Shown: positions 46,347 to 56,859 of the stretch, one piece after another
How positions within the stretch are numbered: the first letter of the stretch is position 1
Layout: the number at the start of each line of letters is the position of its first letter
Source: Megascapheus bottae
Taxonomy: Eukaryota > Chordata > Mammalia > Rodentia > Geomyidae
Reading direction: 5' to 3'
Length of the DNA stretch: 64,000 bases
Assembly (NCBI GenBank): GCA_024803745.1
Contig: JANJXV010000039.1
Location: 7,072,001 to 7,136,000 of the forward strand
Translations under genes and position numbers: made by a program
The notes under the pieces: model-generated
Databases searched by the model: none
What the model was told of the DNA's origin: nothing
The model's input: only the letters and a program-made list of their open reading frames with translations

Positions 46347-47769
46347 ATGTCCTCGATGTCCGCGAGAGTCCAGGCGGCCTTGGCCTTGGTGCTGTGCGCG
46401 CTGTGGGCGCTGGGGAAGGCGGCGTCGGGGCTGGCGGGGGAGCCAGGGCGCTGCGTCCTCTCCCAGTACCGCTCGCTGGACCCCGAGGTGCTGGCGGCCG
46501 TCAGGGCGCTGAGGAACGGCTACGTGAGTGACCGCGAGCCTCAGCCCGCGTCCCCGCCCCAGCTTCCCGACGCGCCCTCGTCCTCACTGGGGGCCAGGAC
46601 GCGGCTGGCGGCGGCGGGGCGGGCGGGGCCTCGAGGCGCGCGGCCTCCGACAGATGCGGGCCTGGGCCTTGGGGCCCCGGTCGTCCCTGCCCGTCGCGGG
46701 ATCCCAGGCTGCCCGCGCTCGGGGCGTGGGACGAGAGGGCCGAGGGGGCCCCAGGCCCACCAGGCGCTGGTCCTGCAGGCCCCGGGCTGAGCCGGCTCGG
46801 TGCAGACCCCAGGGGCGTCCCGCGTCCCGTGCGTCCCCGCATCGCCGCCAGGCGCCGGTCCTGTCCCCCTCCCCGCAGCCCTGCTCCGTGGCAGGAGCCC
46901 TGGCGGCCGGAGGCCCCGGGCCCCGAGCGCGCGTTCCCGCCGTGCCCGGTGCAGGGCCCCAGGCTTCCCGCGGTCGGGATCTGGGGTGCGGAATGGGGAC
47001 CCCGGACTCACCGGGCGCTCGCCCCGCAGGAGGAAGAGATTCAGAGGCAGTGGCCCCGCGAGTGCTCGTCCGGCGCGCGCAGGACTCCGCCGCCGCCGTC
47101 GTCGGTGAGGCGGGGCCGGGCGAGGCCGGGCGGGGCGGGTGCGGCGGGGCGCGGCGCCCTCTCACTCCCTCCCTCCTCCCCTCCCTCCGTCCCGGGTCCC
47201 CGCAGTCGTGTGCGCGGATGCGACACGTGGCCCGAGCCATCGCCGACGCGCAGGCGGTGCTGAGCAGCCCGCGGAGCCCCGCGCCCCTGCCCGGCACCGG
47301 CCCGACGCTGGAGCTGCTGGCGGCCGCGCGGCGGGACCTGGAGGCCTGCGTGAGTGACCCGCGCCCGACGCCCCGCTTCGCCGCCGCCCGCGCCCCGAGC
47401 GCCCCGCGTCCGCCCAGGCCCCGCAGGGCCGTGCGGCCGGGGAGGACGCGGGGCGTCGGGGAGGGCGCGCCCGGCCCCCGACCTCACCGCCCCGGGTCCT
47501 CACCGCCCCGCGTCCGCCCGCAGCTGCGGCTGATCCCGCCCAGATCCCCCAGGACGTGGCCGCGGAGGCCGGGGAGGCGCCGCGCAGCGCGCAGGGCGGT
47601 GGTGGGAGCGCGGGACCCCGAAGCGCAGGAAACCCCGACTCCGCGCCCCTCGCCTCCGCCCGGCTCCCGGGCCTCGCCGCGCTGTCACGAGTTCGCGGTC
47701 ATCTTCAGCCTCCTGCGCACGCTCACGGAGGACCTCAGGGCGGTGGCGAACGCGGGGCCCTGCGTGTGA
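46347..47769 (+). CDS. IFNL4: IFNL4, right palindrome arm, apparently intact
   Basis: Exons are 46347-46523, 47030-47104, 47206-47349 and 47524-47769, giving 213 residues. The layout and motifs are those of the left copy, with aspartate at 163 (GARDPEAQE). All splice sites are GT-AG. Intron 1 is 506 bases against 469 on the left, mainly because of an extra GC-rich block near 46924-46960. It lies upstream of, and co-oriented with, the IFNL2/3-type gene, as human IFNL4 does with IFNL3, so this is the positional orthologue of human IFNL4. IFNL4 signals through IFNLR1/IL10RB (family knowledge). Mouse and rat lack the gene, so a rodent with two open copies is notable. A non-coding exon ending near 46169 (donor 'gtgagaag') plus an acceptor ending at 46329 may supply 5'UTR. 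Confidence 0.92.
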
Positions 47770-48152
47770 GTTCGCCCATCCCGGCGCGCGGGACCCGGAC
47801 CGGTGCGCGTCACGCTGCGAACGCCCGGCTCCGGGATCCACTGCCTCCTTCCTCCGGATCCGGGCACAGCCGCCTCGGGCTCCTGCTCACGCCCTTGTGG
47901 AAGGCCAGCGTTGAGCCTGGTGTCTGGGGTCGCGGCTCCCTCGGGGATTCCTGGCAGTGTCACCCTGCCAGGGCAGATCCCAGCCCCGCCTGGGAACCCC
48001 GAGACTCGAGTGGATTCTGTGAATCTGTGTTTCTGGGATCCTCGTCCTCACTGAAGGCCCGGGTCCTCAAGTCACTGTCACTCTGCGTTCTGTGACCTGA
48101 AATGCCTGTGTTTGCTCTTCTTCTCCTCTTGGTGCTGAACTATAAGTTATTA

Positions 48153-48158
48153 AATAAA
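48153..48158 (+). terminator. IFNL4: Poly(A) signal, probable right IFNL4 3' end
   Basis: AATAAA in 'ttattaaataaaaacatcc', about 385 bases after the IFNL4 stop. The mirror signal on the left arm is at 35780-35785. Confidence 0.55.
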
Positions 48159-48421
48159 AACATCCACGGGGAATAGTGCTTCGTGTGTGGTGCTTATTTT
48201 CCCGGGCCTCTTGGAGGTGCGTTCTACCACCCATCCACATCGAAACACAAAGCAGGAGCCAGGAGTCGGGGACCCGAGTTTCAAATGGGACCACGACATG
48301 GAGCTAGATAGAGCATCACTCCAGGAACTGACTCTGGACCGTTCCTCATCTGGGAGACTTTCTATGAACTCCAAGGGGGAGCAGACGTGGAGGAGGAGGT
48401 TATAAAGCAGCTGAATTAGAT

Positions 48422-48423
<2 letters not shown>

Positions 48424-48478
<55 letters not shown>
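48424..48478 (+). repeat. (TG)n microsatellite, right arm
   Basis: Pure TG run of about 54 bases, longer than its left-arm mirror. Confidence 0.95.
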
Positions 48479-48481
<3 letters not shown>

Positions 48482-48484
48482 ACA

Positions 48485-48690
48485 CTAAGGCATGAACTTA
48501 GGGACTGGTCACTGTCCTTGGAGCTTTTTGTGGCTCAGTACTGGCACTCTACTACGAGGTTCAGATCTCTGCAGGTGGCTTTTTCATGGTTGATTGGAGA
48601 TAAGAGTCTGTCCGTTTGTCTCCCTGGTTGTGTTCAAACCAGGCTCCTGGGATCTCAGCCTCCTGAGCAGCTAGGATGGTGGGCACGAGC
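48485..48690 (-). mobile_element. Type B SINE shared by both arms (right copy)
   Basis: Inverted partner of 35255-35470, between IFNL4 and the IFNL2/3-type gene. Confidence 0.8.
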
Positions 48691-48913
48691 CCTCCCAGGA
48701 GCAATCTTGGGTCTCGCTGTCCGTGTTGGTTTCCCAGGGCTCTGAGTTGTCCCTTGAACGGTGTCAGCCCCAAGATGGTGACCGACCTGATCCTTCTCAG
48801 ATGGCTTTATTCAGGAAAAGATGCCGGACCTCTCCCTTTCTTTCTTGGGGTTCCTGGATACTTTGTAGCTTCTCAGCATCCCTGTCCTGCAGGCTTTCAG
48901 CTCCCAGGCCTGT

Positions 48914-48921
48914 GCTCTGTC

Positions 48922-48999
<78 letters not shown>

Positions 49000-49156
49000 T
49001 CTCTGTCTCTCTCTCCCCCTCTGTTTCTCTCTCCCTCTGTCTCTCTCTCCCTCTGTCTCTGTCTCTGTCTGTCTCTCTCTCTCTCTCTCTGTGTCTCTGT
49101 CTCTCTCTCTCCCCCTCTGTCTCTCTCTCTCCCTCTGTCTCTGTCTGCCTCTGTCT
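48914..49156 (+). repeat. (CT)n/(CTGT)n microsatellite, right arm
   Basis: Mirror of the left-arm GA/GACA tract, with different internal unit counts. Confidence 0.95.
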
Positions 49157-49239
49157 GATTGAGATACACCCTGACAGGCAGTGGACCTGTCCCCGTGGCT
49201 CGGGGCTCCTTCTGGAAGTCACTAAGTCTCTCTCCAGGT

Positions 49240-49396
49240 GTGTCCCGCCCTTTCCTTTTCCCTCAGCTGCTCACCTGTGTGGCCCCGCCCCCTCTGGGCT
49301 TTCCCAGCGTGGCTCCCCTAGCGGCCAGTGTCACCCAGGCTGCGTTTTCCATTTTCCCTTCATCAGCTGGGAGTGCCCAGCCAGCCAGGTTAAAAG
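49240..49396 (+). promoter_or_regulatory. IFNL3: Putative promoter of the right IFNL2/3-type gene
   Basis: Mirror image of the left promoter: TATA-like 'ttaaaag' (49390-49396), kB-like GGGAGTGCCC (49369-49378) and an IRF-type run on the opposite strand, 'gttttccattttccc' (49344-49358), about 170-220 bases before the ATG. Confidence 0.45.
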
Positions 49397-49565
49397 AAGC
49401 AGCGCCTTGGAGCCCTGGCACTCAGCGTGTCTTCCAACCCGCTGGAACCCACGAGCCTCGGCTGTCTGGCCCCAGCAGGCTGCAGTCCACGAGGACACTC
49501 TGAGCCCGTGTCACCTCTCCAGCCGCCAACCCGGGAACCACTACTGAGGGGTGCCAGAGTCGCTG

Positions 49566-51056
49566 ATGTTGCAGGGTGAGTTGGAGGTGCTCTTGGCCTG
49601 TCCCCCACCCCGCTGTGTCCGGGCCCTCCCCACTCACCTGCTGCCCTTCTGTGCCACAGACATGTCTGGACACCACAGGCTCCTCCTGGCCTTGCTGATG
49701 GCCTGGGCTCTGGGCAGCACCCAGGCAGCTCCTGTGACCAAGGCCCTCCAGAGACAGTCGGATGCCGGGGACTGCCACCTGGACCAGTTCCAGTCCCTGT
49801 CCCCACAAGAGTTTCAGGCCTTCAGGAGAGCCAAGGATGCTCTGGTGAGTGACTGGTCTTCTGCTGTGCCGGCTGACCCCTCCGCTGGGGGCTGCCATCG
49901 CCACTGAGCTTCCGGGAGCATCCCCCCTCCCACAGCGGGCTAACCTGCACCCCAGCTGCAGGGGGCTCGCTCCTGTCCTCAGTGCCATGTGCAAACCCCC
50001 CTCCTGGAGAGGGGCTGCCATCTTCCTGCGTGTGGATGTCCCCTCCGTGAGCATCCTCTAGTTTCTTCGCTGGGTCTAGCCTGCCTCCTCCCCTGTGGGC
50101 TAACCTCTTCCCTCCTGCACTGGCTAATGCTTCCCCTCCTTTGTGGGCTCAGGCTCACCTCTACTAGCCCACGCTGGGCTGTCCTGGAGCTCCTGCGTGG
50201 GTAACCTGTGCTTCCCCTCCAGGAACAGTCCCTCCTGCAGAAGGACGTCAAGTGCAGCTCCCACGTCTTCCCCAGGGCCCGGGACCTGAGGCAGCTGCAG
50301 GTGAGTTGGAGTCAGGTCTGGCCTCCCCTCCCCATGCCCCTCTGTGGTCTCCTCTCTGAGTCCTCCCCTCCCTGCCTCCCCCTCTCCTCTCTCCTCCATG
50401 ACTCCCAGACCTGGTCTCTGGGGAAAGCACTGTCTGTGCTGCTGCCAGTGTCCCCTCTCCTGTCCCTCCCGACTCCCCTCCTAGCCCCTCCTCAGCTGAG
50501 CCCCACCCTGTGTCTGCCCCTCAGGTGTGGGAGCGCCCCCGGGCCCTGGGCTCTGAGCTGGCCCTGACGCTGAAGGTCCTGGGCTCCGTGGCTGACCCCG
50601 CCCTGGGGGACCTCCTGGAACAGCCACTCAGCACCCTGCACTCCATCCACTCGCAGCTCCAGGCCTGTGTGAGTCCTGGGTCCAGGCCCTCCTGGGCCAT
50701 GGGGGGCTCTGCTGCCCGGTGGTCCCCTGGGTGCCAGGCCTGGCGTCACCCCCACTCTGTTCTGTCCCCAGGCTCTGGCTCAGCCCTCAGCCAGCCCCAG
50801 ACCCCACAGCCGCCGCCTGGCCCAGTGGCTGCACAGACTCCAGGCTGCCCTGAAGAAGGTGAGGGGTGGGTGGTGGACAGGATAGGGGAGTACTGAGCCT
50901 GCATCCCCATCTTGCACAAGTGTAACTCTTCCTCCCCCCGCAATCGTGTCTCCACAGGAGTCTCCAGGCTGCCTGCAGGCCTCTGTCACCTTCAACCTGT
51001 TTCACCTCCTCACCCGGGACCTGAGCTGTGTCATCAAGGGCCCCCAGTGCAAATGA
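49566..51056 (+). CDS. IFNL3: Type III interferon lambda, IFNL2/3-type, right palindrome arm, intact
   Basis: Six coding exons: 49566-49575, 49660-49844, 50223-50300, 50525-50668, 50772-50858 and 50958-51056, all GT-AG, giving 200 residues. The short first exon (ATG TTG CAG G) joins exon 2 to read MLQDMSGHH, the same layout as human IFNL2/3 (MKLDMTG). The signal peptide ends near STQA|APV. Family blocks are clear: CHLDQFQSLSPQE (helix A), CSSHVFPRARDLRQLQ, ALTLKVLGS, PALGDLLEQPL, WLHRLQ and ESPGCLQASVTFNLF. The stop follows KGPQCK. Six cysteines at 42, 76, 139, 173, 192 and 199 fit the three known disulfides. No N-glycosylation sequon is seen. The gene lies about 1.8 kb downstream of, and co-oriented with, an IFNL4 gene, and is followed by AU-rich 3'UTR motifs. 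Confidence 0.96.
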
Positions 51057-51260
51057 CGGCGCCCCTGCACAGCCAGTCCTGGGTCCTTCCCTTTATTTAT
51101 GCACTGACTCCTTGTTCTACCTGATGTTACCCCATTGCCATTTCTGTATTTATTACGTGTGTATATTCTCCAACTCAGAGCCAAAAATGTATTTATTTTT
51201 TTATACTCTTGGTAAAATTTTGCAAATAAATCATGCAGATAAATCATGCAAATAAATCAC
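51057..51260 (+). promoter_or_regulatory. IFNL3: AU-rich 3'UTR of the right IFNL2/3-type gene, with poly(A) signals
   Basis: Several ATTTA pentamers (51090-51200) are followed by AATAAA at 51225-51230 and 51251-51256. Around the signals a 13-base unit close to 'ataaatcatgcag' is repeated about three times. AU-rich elements that destabilise cytokine mRNAs are well known. The same block occurs on the left arm at 32705-32910. Confidence 0.65.
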
Positions 51261-51479
51261 CATTGTGTCGTGGTTTGTGCACCTGTGGACACTGGGGCTC
51301 CTTTACTGCCATGTGCAATCACACACGTGTGTTGCTGCTTGTTCTGAGGCTGGAGGTGGCTGGGTCTATAGTTGTGGCTGCCTCCAGTTCTGATGAAAGG
51401 AGCCACATACACGTGGCTTCCTGGGTTTGCCCTTCTCCCTTCCTTTCTTCTTTTTGTTTCTTTTTGTCTTTTTGTCTTT

Positions 51480-51960
51480 CTCCCTCTTTCTAATTTAATT
51501 TTATTGTCAGAATGATGTACAGAGTGCTTACAGTTACATAAGTTAGGTTATAAGTGCTTTTTTTTTCTTCTTTTTTGTGGGCCTGGAAGTGTCAGCCTTG
51601 GTGCCATCCCTAAGCTCTTCAGCTCTCGGCTTCTCCTTTACCTCGTTGAGCTTCAGCTCCTCATCTGAGGTACTGGTGCTTAATTGGTGATAAAAGTCTG
51701 ACAGAGTTTTGTGTCTGGGCTGGCTTTGAACAACAATCCTCAGATCTTAGCTAGGATTACAGCTGTGAGGACAGCTTTGGGGTTTCGTTACCCCTCCTGT
51801 GTTTTTCTCCCACCTTCCTTCCCCTCCCCACTTACCACGTGGTGGAGTTCAGTTCCAGCACATTGTTTTGTGTATATTACTGTTATATTTGTTCACCCTT
51901 TGTCCTGTCTCACTATTTTATTATTCTCATTCCCTTCCCTAATTCAAATAAACTCATATA
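51480..51960 (-). mobile_element. Possible L1 3' end with an inserted type B SINE
   Basis: AT-rich and then C-rich stretches ('cacattgttttgtgtatatt', 'ccttcccctccccacttacc') resemble a reversed L1 3'UTR with its G-rich tract. A reversed type B SINE lies at 51570-51775. The similar 44270-44490 stretch may be the same family. Confidence 0.35.
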
Positions 51961-52016
51961 CAATATACCAGGTAACCAAATCAGATATAGTGACAATGGG
52001 GAATTCCTTTCTTCCT

Positions 52017-52098
52017 ATCTCCTTCCTTCCTTCCTTCCTTCCTTCCTTCCTCCCTTCCTTCCTTCCTTCCTTCCTTTCTTCCTTCCCTTCTTCCTTTC
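52017..52098 (+). repeat. (TTCC)n microsatellite
   Basis: Tetranucleotide run followed by a reversed type B SINE (52100-52320). Confidence 0.92.
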
Positions 52099-52442
52099 AC
52101 TGGTTGTTGTGTTTGAACTCAGGGTCTGGTCTCTTCCCCTGAACACCTCTTATTCAATCAGCCCTCACTCTATCACTTGTGCCACAGCTCTCTTTCCAGC
52201 TAATTGATGTGGTTTAATGAGATGAGCTCATTAAACTGGGCTGGCCTTGAACTGTGATCTTCAGGTGCAGCCTTCTGAATAGCGAGGGTTACAGTTGCGA
52301 GCCACCAGTGCCAGGTCTCTGCAATGCATCTTTTCCTTACTTCCAGGTACTTCCACTTTTCTGCACCCCCAAATCAACATTAACTCAAAAAGTGAAAGGC
52401 CTGTATTGTTGGCAAGGTAGAGTCAGTCAGGACTGGATGGGA

Positions 52443-53090
52443 TCTAGGAATGTGGCTTAGTGGGAGAGTGCTTGCCTAGCATGCATGAAACCCTGGGTTT
52501 GATTCCTCAGTACCACATACACCAAATAAAAGGAAGTAATGCTGTGGCTCAAGTGGTAGAGTGCTCGCCTTGAGCAAAAAATCCTCAGGGACAGTTCCAA
52601 GGCCTCAAGTTCAAGTATCAGGACTGGAGAAAAAATGGATTTGATGGGGGCTGTGGAGGAGATGTGCTGGGTTGTGAGCAGTGCCCACGTCTCTCGTGCA
52701 AACCCAACAGCTCCATCAATTGCAAGCTGACAATGTAAAATTGCTGCAAGGAAATTGGATGAAATATTATAGAGAGGGGTCGGGAGTTTGGCCTAGTGGT
52801 ACAGTGCTTGCCTAGCATGCACGAAGTCCTGGGTTCACTTCCTTGCTACCATATACACAGAAAAAGCTGTCATCCTAGCTACTCAGGAGGCTCAGATCTG
52901 AGGATCATAGTTCTAAGGTATCCAGGGCAGGGAAATCTATAAGACTCCTACCTCCAGGGCACTTGCCTAGCATGCATGAAACCCTAGGTTCGATTCCTCA
53001 GTACCACATACACTGAAAAGCAGGAAGTAATGCTGTGGCTCAAGGTGGTAGGGTGCTAGCTTTGAAGAAAAACCCAGGTACAGTGCCCAG
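52443..53090 (+). mobile_element. Type D SINEs and pieces, right arm
   Basis: Full D 52443-52630; D first unit 52780-52865; B1 piece 52870-52950; D piece 52955-53090. The stretch 53091-53680 is unassigned, perhaps retroelement-derived. Confidence 0.78.
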
Positions 53091-53794
53091 GCTAACTCTG
53101 CTGTAAAGGTACTGTGAATACAATGTTCGAGTCTTAGGGGCTCATCAAGGACTAGGCAGAATCAGAGTCCCTGGAACACCCGGATTGAAGCAGACTTCCT
53201 CTGTCACTGACCACTGTGGCCAGAGACAAAACAGCAAGGAGATACGGGGCTGGGACAGGCTGGAGAAATGAGATTTGGAGAACCAAGACATGAGAAAGGG
53301 TATCAATGTATGTGAATTAATGCACCCTCTATCTGGCGAATATCATGTAACCCTTCTATTAATTATAATACAAAATATATGGAACAAAAAAGAAATGAGA
53401 TTTGGAGAGACCAGGGGATCTGATGCTATTCTGCTATTAGACCCCAGGAGCTCCTGAACAAGTTTTTCTTGAGTTGAGGAGAGGGGAAAGAATAACAGGT
53501 AGGTTCAGAGACTTGGGTATCAATTGATCTTGTGGTTACAACCATTCACATGAGATGTAATTTGTACACATAGAAATCAACATAGCAAGAAAACATTCCA
53601 CCCGTAAAACAGACGTCCATCTTATCTCCAAGGCCTTAAGCTTTCAGTGTCCAAGTAGCTCTAGTTTCAACAGCTGGAGTAGTAACTTTTACCTTGAGCT
53701 GAAGAGCTCAGGAAGTACTCCTAGGCCCAGAATTCAAGTTCCACCACCACCACCACTACCACCACCACCACTACCACCACCACCAACAACAAAA

Positions 53795-54030
53795 CGAGTC
53801 TCATGGCCTTTCATGCCTGGACTGGCTTTGAACCTAGATCCTCAGCTCTCAGTCTTCTGAGTAGCTAGGAGCACTAGGCCTGAGCCACCAGCGCCCAGCA
53901 CGTCATGTTTTGTTTAAGACAAAATCTGGCTATGTAGCCCATGCTGGCCTGAAACTCACGACCCTCCGACCTCTGTCTCCAAATGCTTGGATTATAGGTA
54001 TGCTCTTCCAGGCCTGGTTGCAGTTTACTA
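53795..54030 (-). mobile_element. Type B piece and a B1 SINE
   Basis: Reversed B piece 53795-53903. Then 53905-54025 reads as a plain B1 ('ggctatgtagcccatgctgg', 'gcttggattataggta'). A CCA-rich run lies at 53738-53790. Confidence 0.75.
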
Positions 54031-54044
54031 ATTCTAAGTACCTT

Positions 54045-54330
54045 GTAAAACTCCATATGGAAACCAATTCCAAGAACTCTTCTCACCTTGAAGAAGAGTT
54101 CTGCTCCTTCCTCAGCCCTCACCGCTCCCCTTGGACTTTCCATCTGCGTCTGAGCCCGACCGGAACCCCACGTTCATGGACTCACACGGCGTGAATCATA
54201 GCGTGTCGTGGTTCATTTCACTCCGCTTCAGGTCCTCAGGTCTCTTCTATGAATTATCTTGTCAGAGTTTCCTTCCTTTAGGTGGCTGAATAATATCTCA
54301 CGTATTAGGCCACATAGCAATGTCGCACCT
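54045..54330 (-). mobile_element. L1 3'-end fragment in the right arm
   Basis: Inverted partner of 30770-31045. Confidence 0.55.
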
Positions 54331-54704
54331 ATAAATCGCACTTGGCCTCCTGCATTTTCGTGCTGGAAAATGTGAATATTTTCAAGCCATTAATTCTGTG
54401 GTGGACTGTTGCCGAAGCCAAAGGAAACTGATGCAGGCAGGAAATGGCAACGTCTGGTATAGGGTTCATGAGATGACGCCAGGACCACATGGGGGAGAAA
54501 CGCACCTCACTATGATCTCGAGTGGGGCTGAAGGAAGCCCACAGAGGGGTCGACCCACACCAAGCTTAGCCGGGTGCCAGGATCATTCTGAGGCCCTCAG
54601 GCCCTGGAAAGAGGGTGTCTGGCATCTGAATCAAGGCACATCTAGATGCTTCATGGATGTAGATTTCAGTTTCTTTTTCTTTGTTTCTTCCCCCCCCCCC
54701 TTTT

Positions 54705-54931
54705 TTTTGTTGGTTGTGAGGCTTGAACTCAGAGCCTGGGGGCTGTCCCTGAACATTTTCACTCTACCAACTTTGAGCCACAGCACCTTTTCTGGTTTTT
54801 TGGTGGTTCATTGGTGATAAGTATCTCATAGACTTTCCTGCTCAGGCCAGCTTTGAACCATGAGCCTTAGATCTCAGCCTCCTGAGTAGCTAGGGTTATA
54901 AGTGTGAGCTACTGGTGCCCAACTTGCTTGC

Positions 54932-54993
<62 letters not shown>

Positions 54994-55206
54994 TTTCTTC
55001 TGTCTATTTTGCTGAAAGCATGCACTCTCCACTCTAGCCACAGCTCCACTTCTGGCTTTTCTTGGCCGTGCATTGGAGCTAAGAGTCTTCTAAGACTCTC
55101 GTTCCTGCTGGGTCAGGAAACCAGAAGTGGAGGGACTGAGAGTGGTAGAGCACTAGCCTTGAGCTGAAGCGCTCAGGCCAGCACCCAGGCCCAGAGTACA
55201 TGCCCC

Positions 55207-55263
<57 letters not shown>

Positions 55264-55345
55264 TTTACTGCCTGGGCTGGCTTCAAACCATGATCCTCAG
55301 ATCACGGCCTCCTGAAGAGCTGGCGTTACGGACACCTGGCGCTCT
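54705..55345. mobile_element. SINE pieces with TTTC and CA microsatellites
   Basis: B reversed 54705-54930; (TTTC)n 54933-54990; B pieces 55000-55125; ID forward 55110-55200; (CA)n 55208-55260; B reversed piece 55262-55345. Confidence 0.78.
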
Positions 55346-55614
55346 CTGTGGTCCTTGCGGTTTCTGTGTCCTGGTCTTATGGCCCTGGTCTCCCCCTTTC
55401 CTGAGTAGTTCATTTCCACATTCCAATCCCCACTCCCTCATGGGGCATCTCTGGCTGGAGCAGGGTCAGCTCTGGGGCTATGAGACGCAGAAAACACATT
55501 GACTCCTTCCTCCCAACTCCCCTGGTTTCTGCTCACCCAGCTTGGGGTGCCCCTAGAGGCAGGCACCCACCTCAAGCTGTGTTTGCCCACCTAAGTCCCT
55601 CCTGTTTGGCTCAG

Positions 55615-56175
55615 CAGAGAGAGAGACAGAGACAGAGACAGAGACAGAGACAAAGAGACAGAGATAAAGGGGAGAAAGATGGAGATAAAGAACAGACAGA
55701 CACACAGGGAGACAGAGAAGTGAGGGGGGGAGAAAGATGGACAGAGAGAAAGATACAGAGAGGCAGAGACAGTTGAGAGAAAGGCAGAGAAAGAGAGGCG
55801 GTCAGGTTGCTGCCAGTCGCTCACGCCTGTAACCCTAGCTACTCAGGAGACTGAGACAGGTTCAAAGCCAGCCTCAGAAGGAAAGTCTATGAGACTCTCA
55901 ACTCCAGTGAACCACCAGAAAATCAGAAGTGGAGCTGCGGCCCAAAGTGGTAGAGTGCTAGCTTTGGGCTGAAGAACTCAGAGACGTACTCAGGCCTTGA
56001 GTTCAAGCCCCCCCCCCCAGAGAGAGAGGGGGTGGGGAGAGAGGGAGGGAGGAAGACACAGACATAGAGACAGGAGTTGAGAGAGCGGAAGAGAGATGGA
56101 AAGACAGAGAGAAAGGCAGAGGAGACACAGACAGACATAGAGACAGAAAGAAGAGAGAGGGAAGGGGGGAAGGGG
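55615..56175 (+). mobile_element. Type B SINE between two GA-rich tracts
   Basis: GA/GACA-rich 55615-55800, B forward 55803-56010, GA-rich 56010-56175. The stretch 56180-56860 is unassigned. Confidence 0.8.
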
Positions 56176-56859
56176 AGGGAATGGATAGAAGAAGAGGCCA
56201 GAAAACCTTTCAGGCCTGCAGGCTGGGGTGAAGGCAAGGCACAGGGGTGGTGAGCACCTTCTTTCTGAGTCCTTAGGTGGGGGACAAGCGCCCAGGCACC
56301 TGGAGGAAGTGCGCATGCCCAGCACAGTCAGGCGTGGCTCATCCCCTCCCCTCCTTCTCCCCCCACCCCTCACCCCCCACCCCCACCATGGCTGCTCTGT
56401 CTCCCACCCTGCTGGGGCGGCTGCGACCTTCCCATGTGGAAGGAGAACTTGGGAGAGGGCTTCAAACCAGCGCAGGTGACTTGGTTCTCCTGGGAGAAAT
56501 GTCACACTGAGTGTTGTCATCTCAAAGTCATTTTTTTCCCCCTTTCTTTGATGGCTCAGGTAGGTTCAAATTCATTTTGATTGGAAGTCATAGAATCCCA
56601 CTCAAACTAGCTGAAGTCAGAAGAGGCATGTAATCCGAGGAGACAGGATGTGTGAAAGAATCTAATAGAAACATTTTGGCATTATCTTGTAAAGATGAAT
56701 CTATGCAGAGTGTGTGAACCAGAAATTCAACACCTAAGATGCATAAAGAGAAGCTCTTCCACCAGTGTACCAGAGACATGACTAACACATTCTATGTTTA
56801 TACATATTATTTATATATACTATATTAGTATATAGTATCTATGGTAAATATATTTTCTT

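Larger units (their letters stand above)
46015..54580 (-). repeat. Right arm of the large inverted repeat (IFNL4 + IFNL2/3-type)
   Basis: Mirror partner of 30522-37890. Between the shared blocks (51.43-54.04 kb) this arm carries its own material: a possible L1 3' end, a TTCC microsatellite, several SINEs and a B1. The GA/GACA tract of the left arm appears here as CT/CTGT (48.91-49.16 kb), and the left CA tract (35.48 kb) as TG (48.42 kb), both with changed lengths. Confidence 0.93.

Noticed and set aside
46082..46531. Open frames antisense to, or out of frame with, the IFNL4 exons (up to about 237 codons)
   Set aside because: They are shadows of GC-rich DNA. Only the frames that join through GT-AG sites match IFNL4.
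53100..53200. Possible retroviral primer-binding-like string ('ggggctcatcaaggac')
   Set aside because: Weak resemblance only, with no LTR or internal coding sequence recognised beside it.
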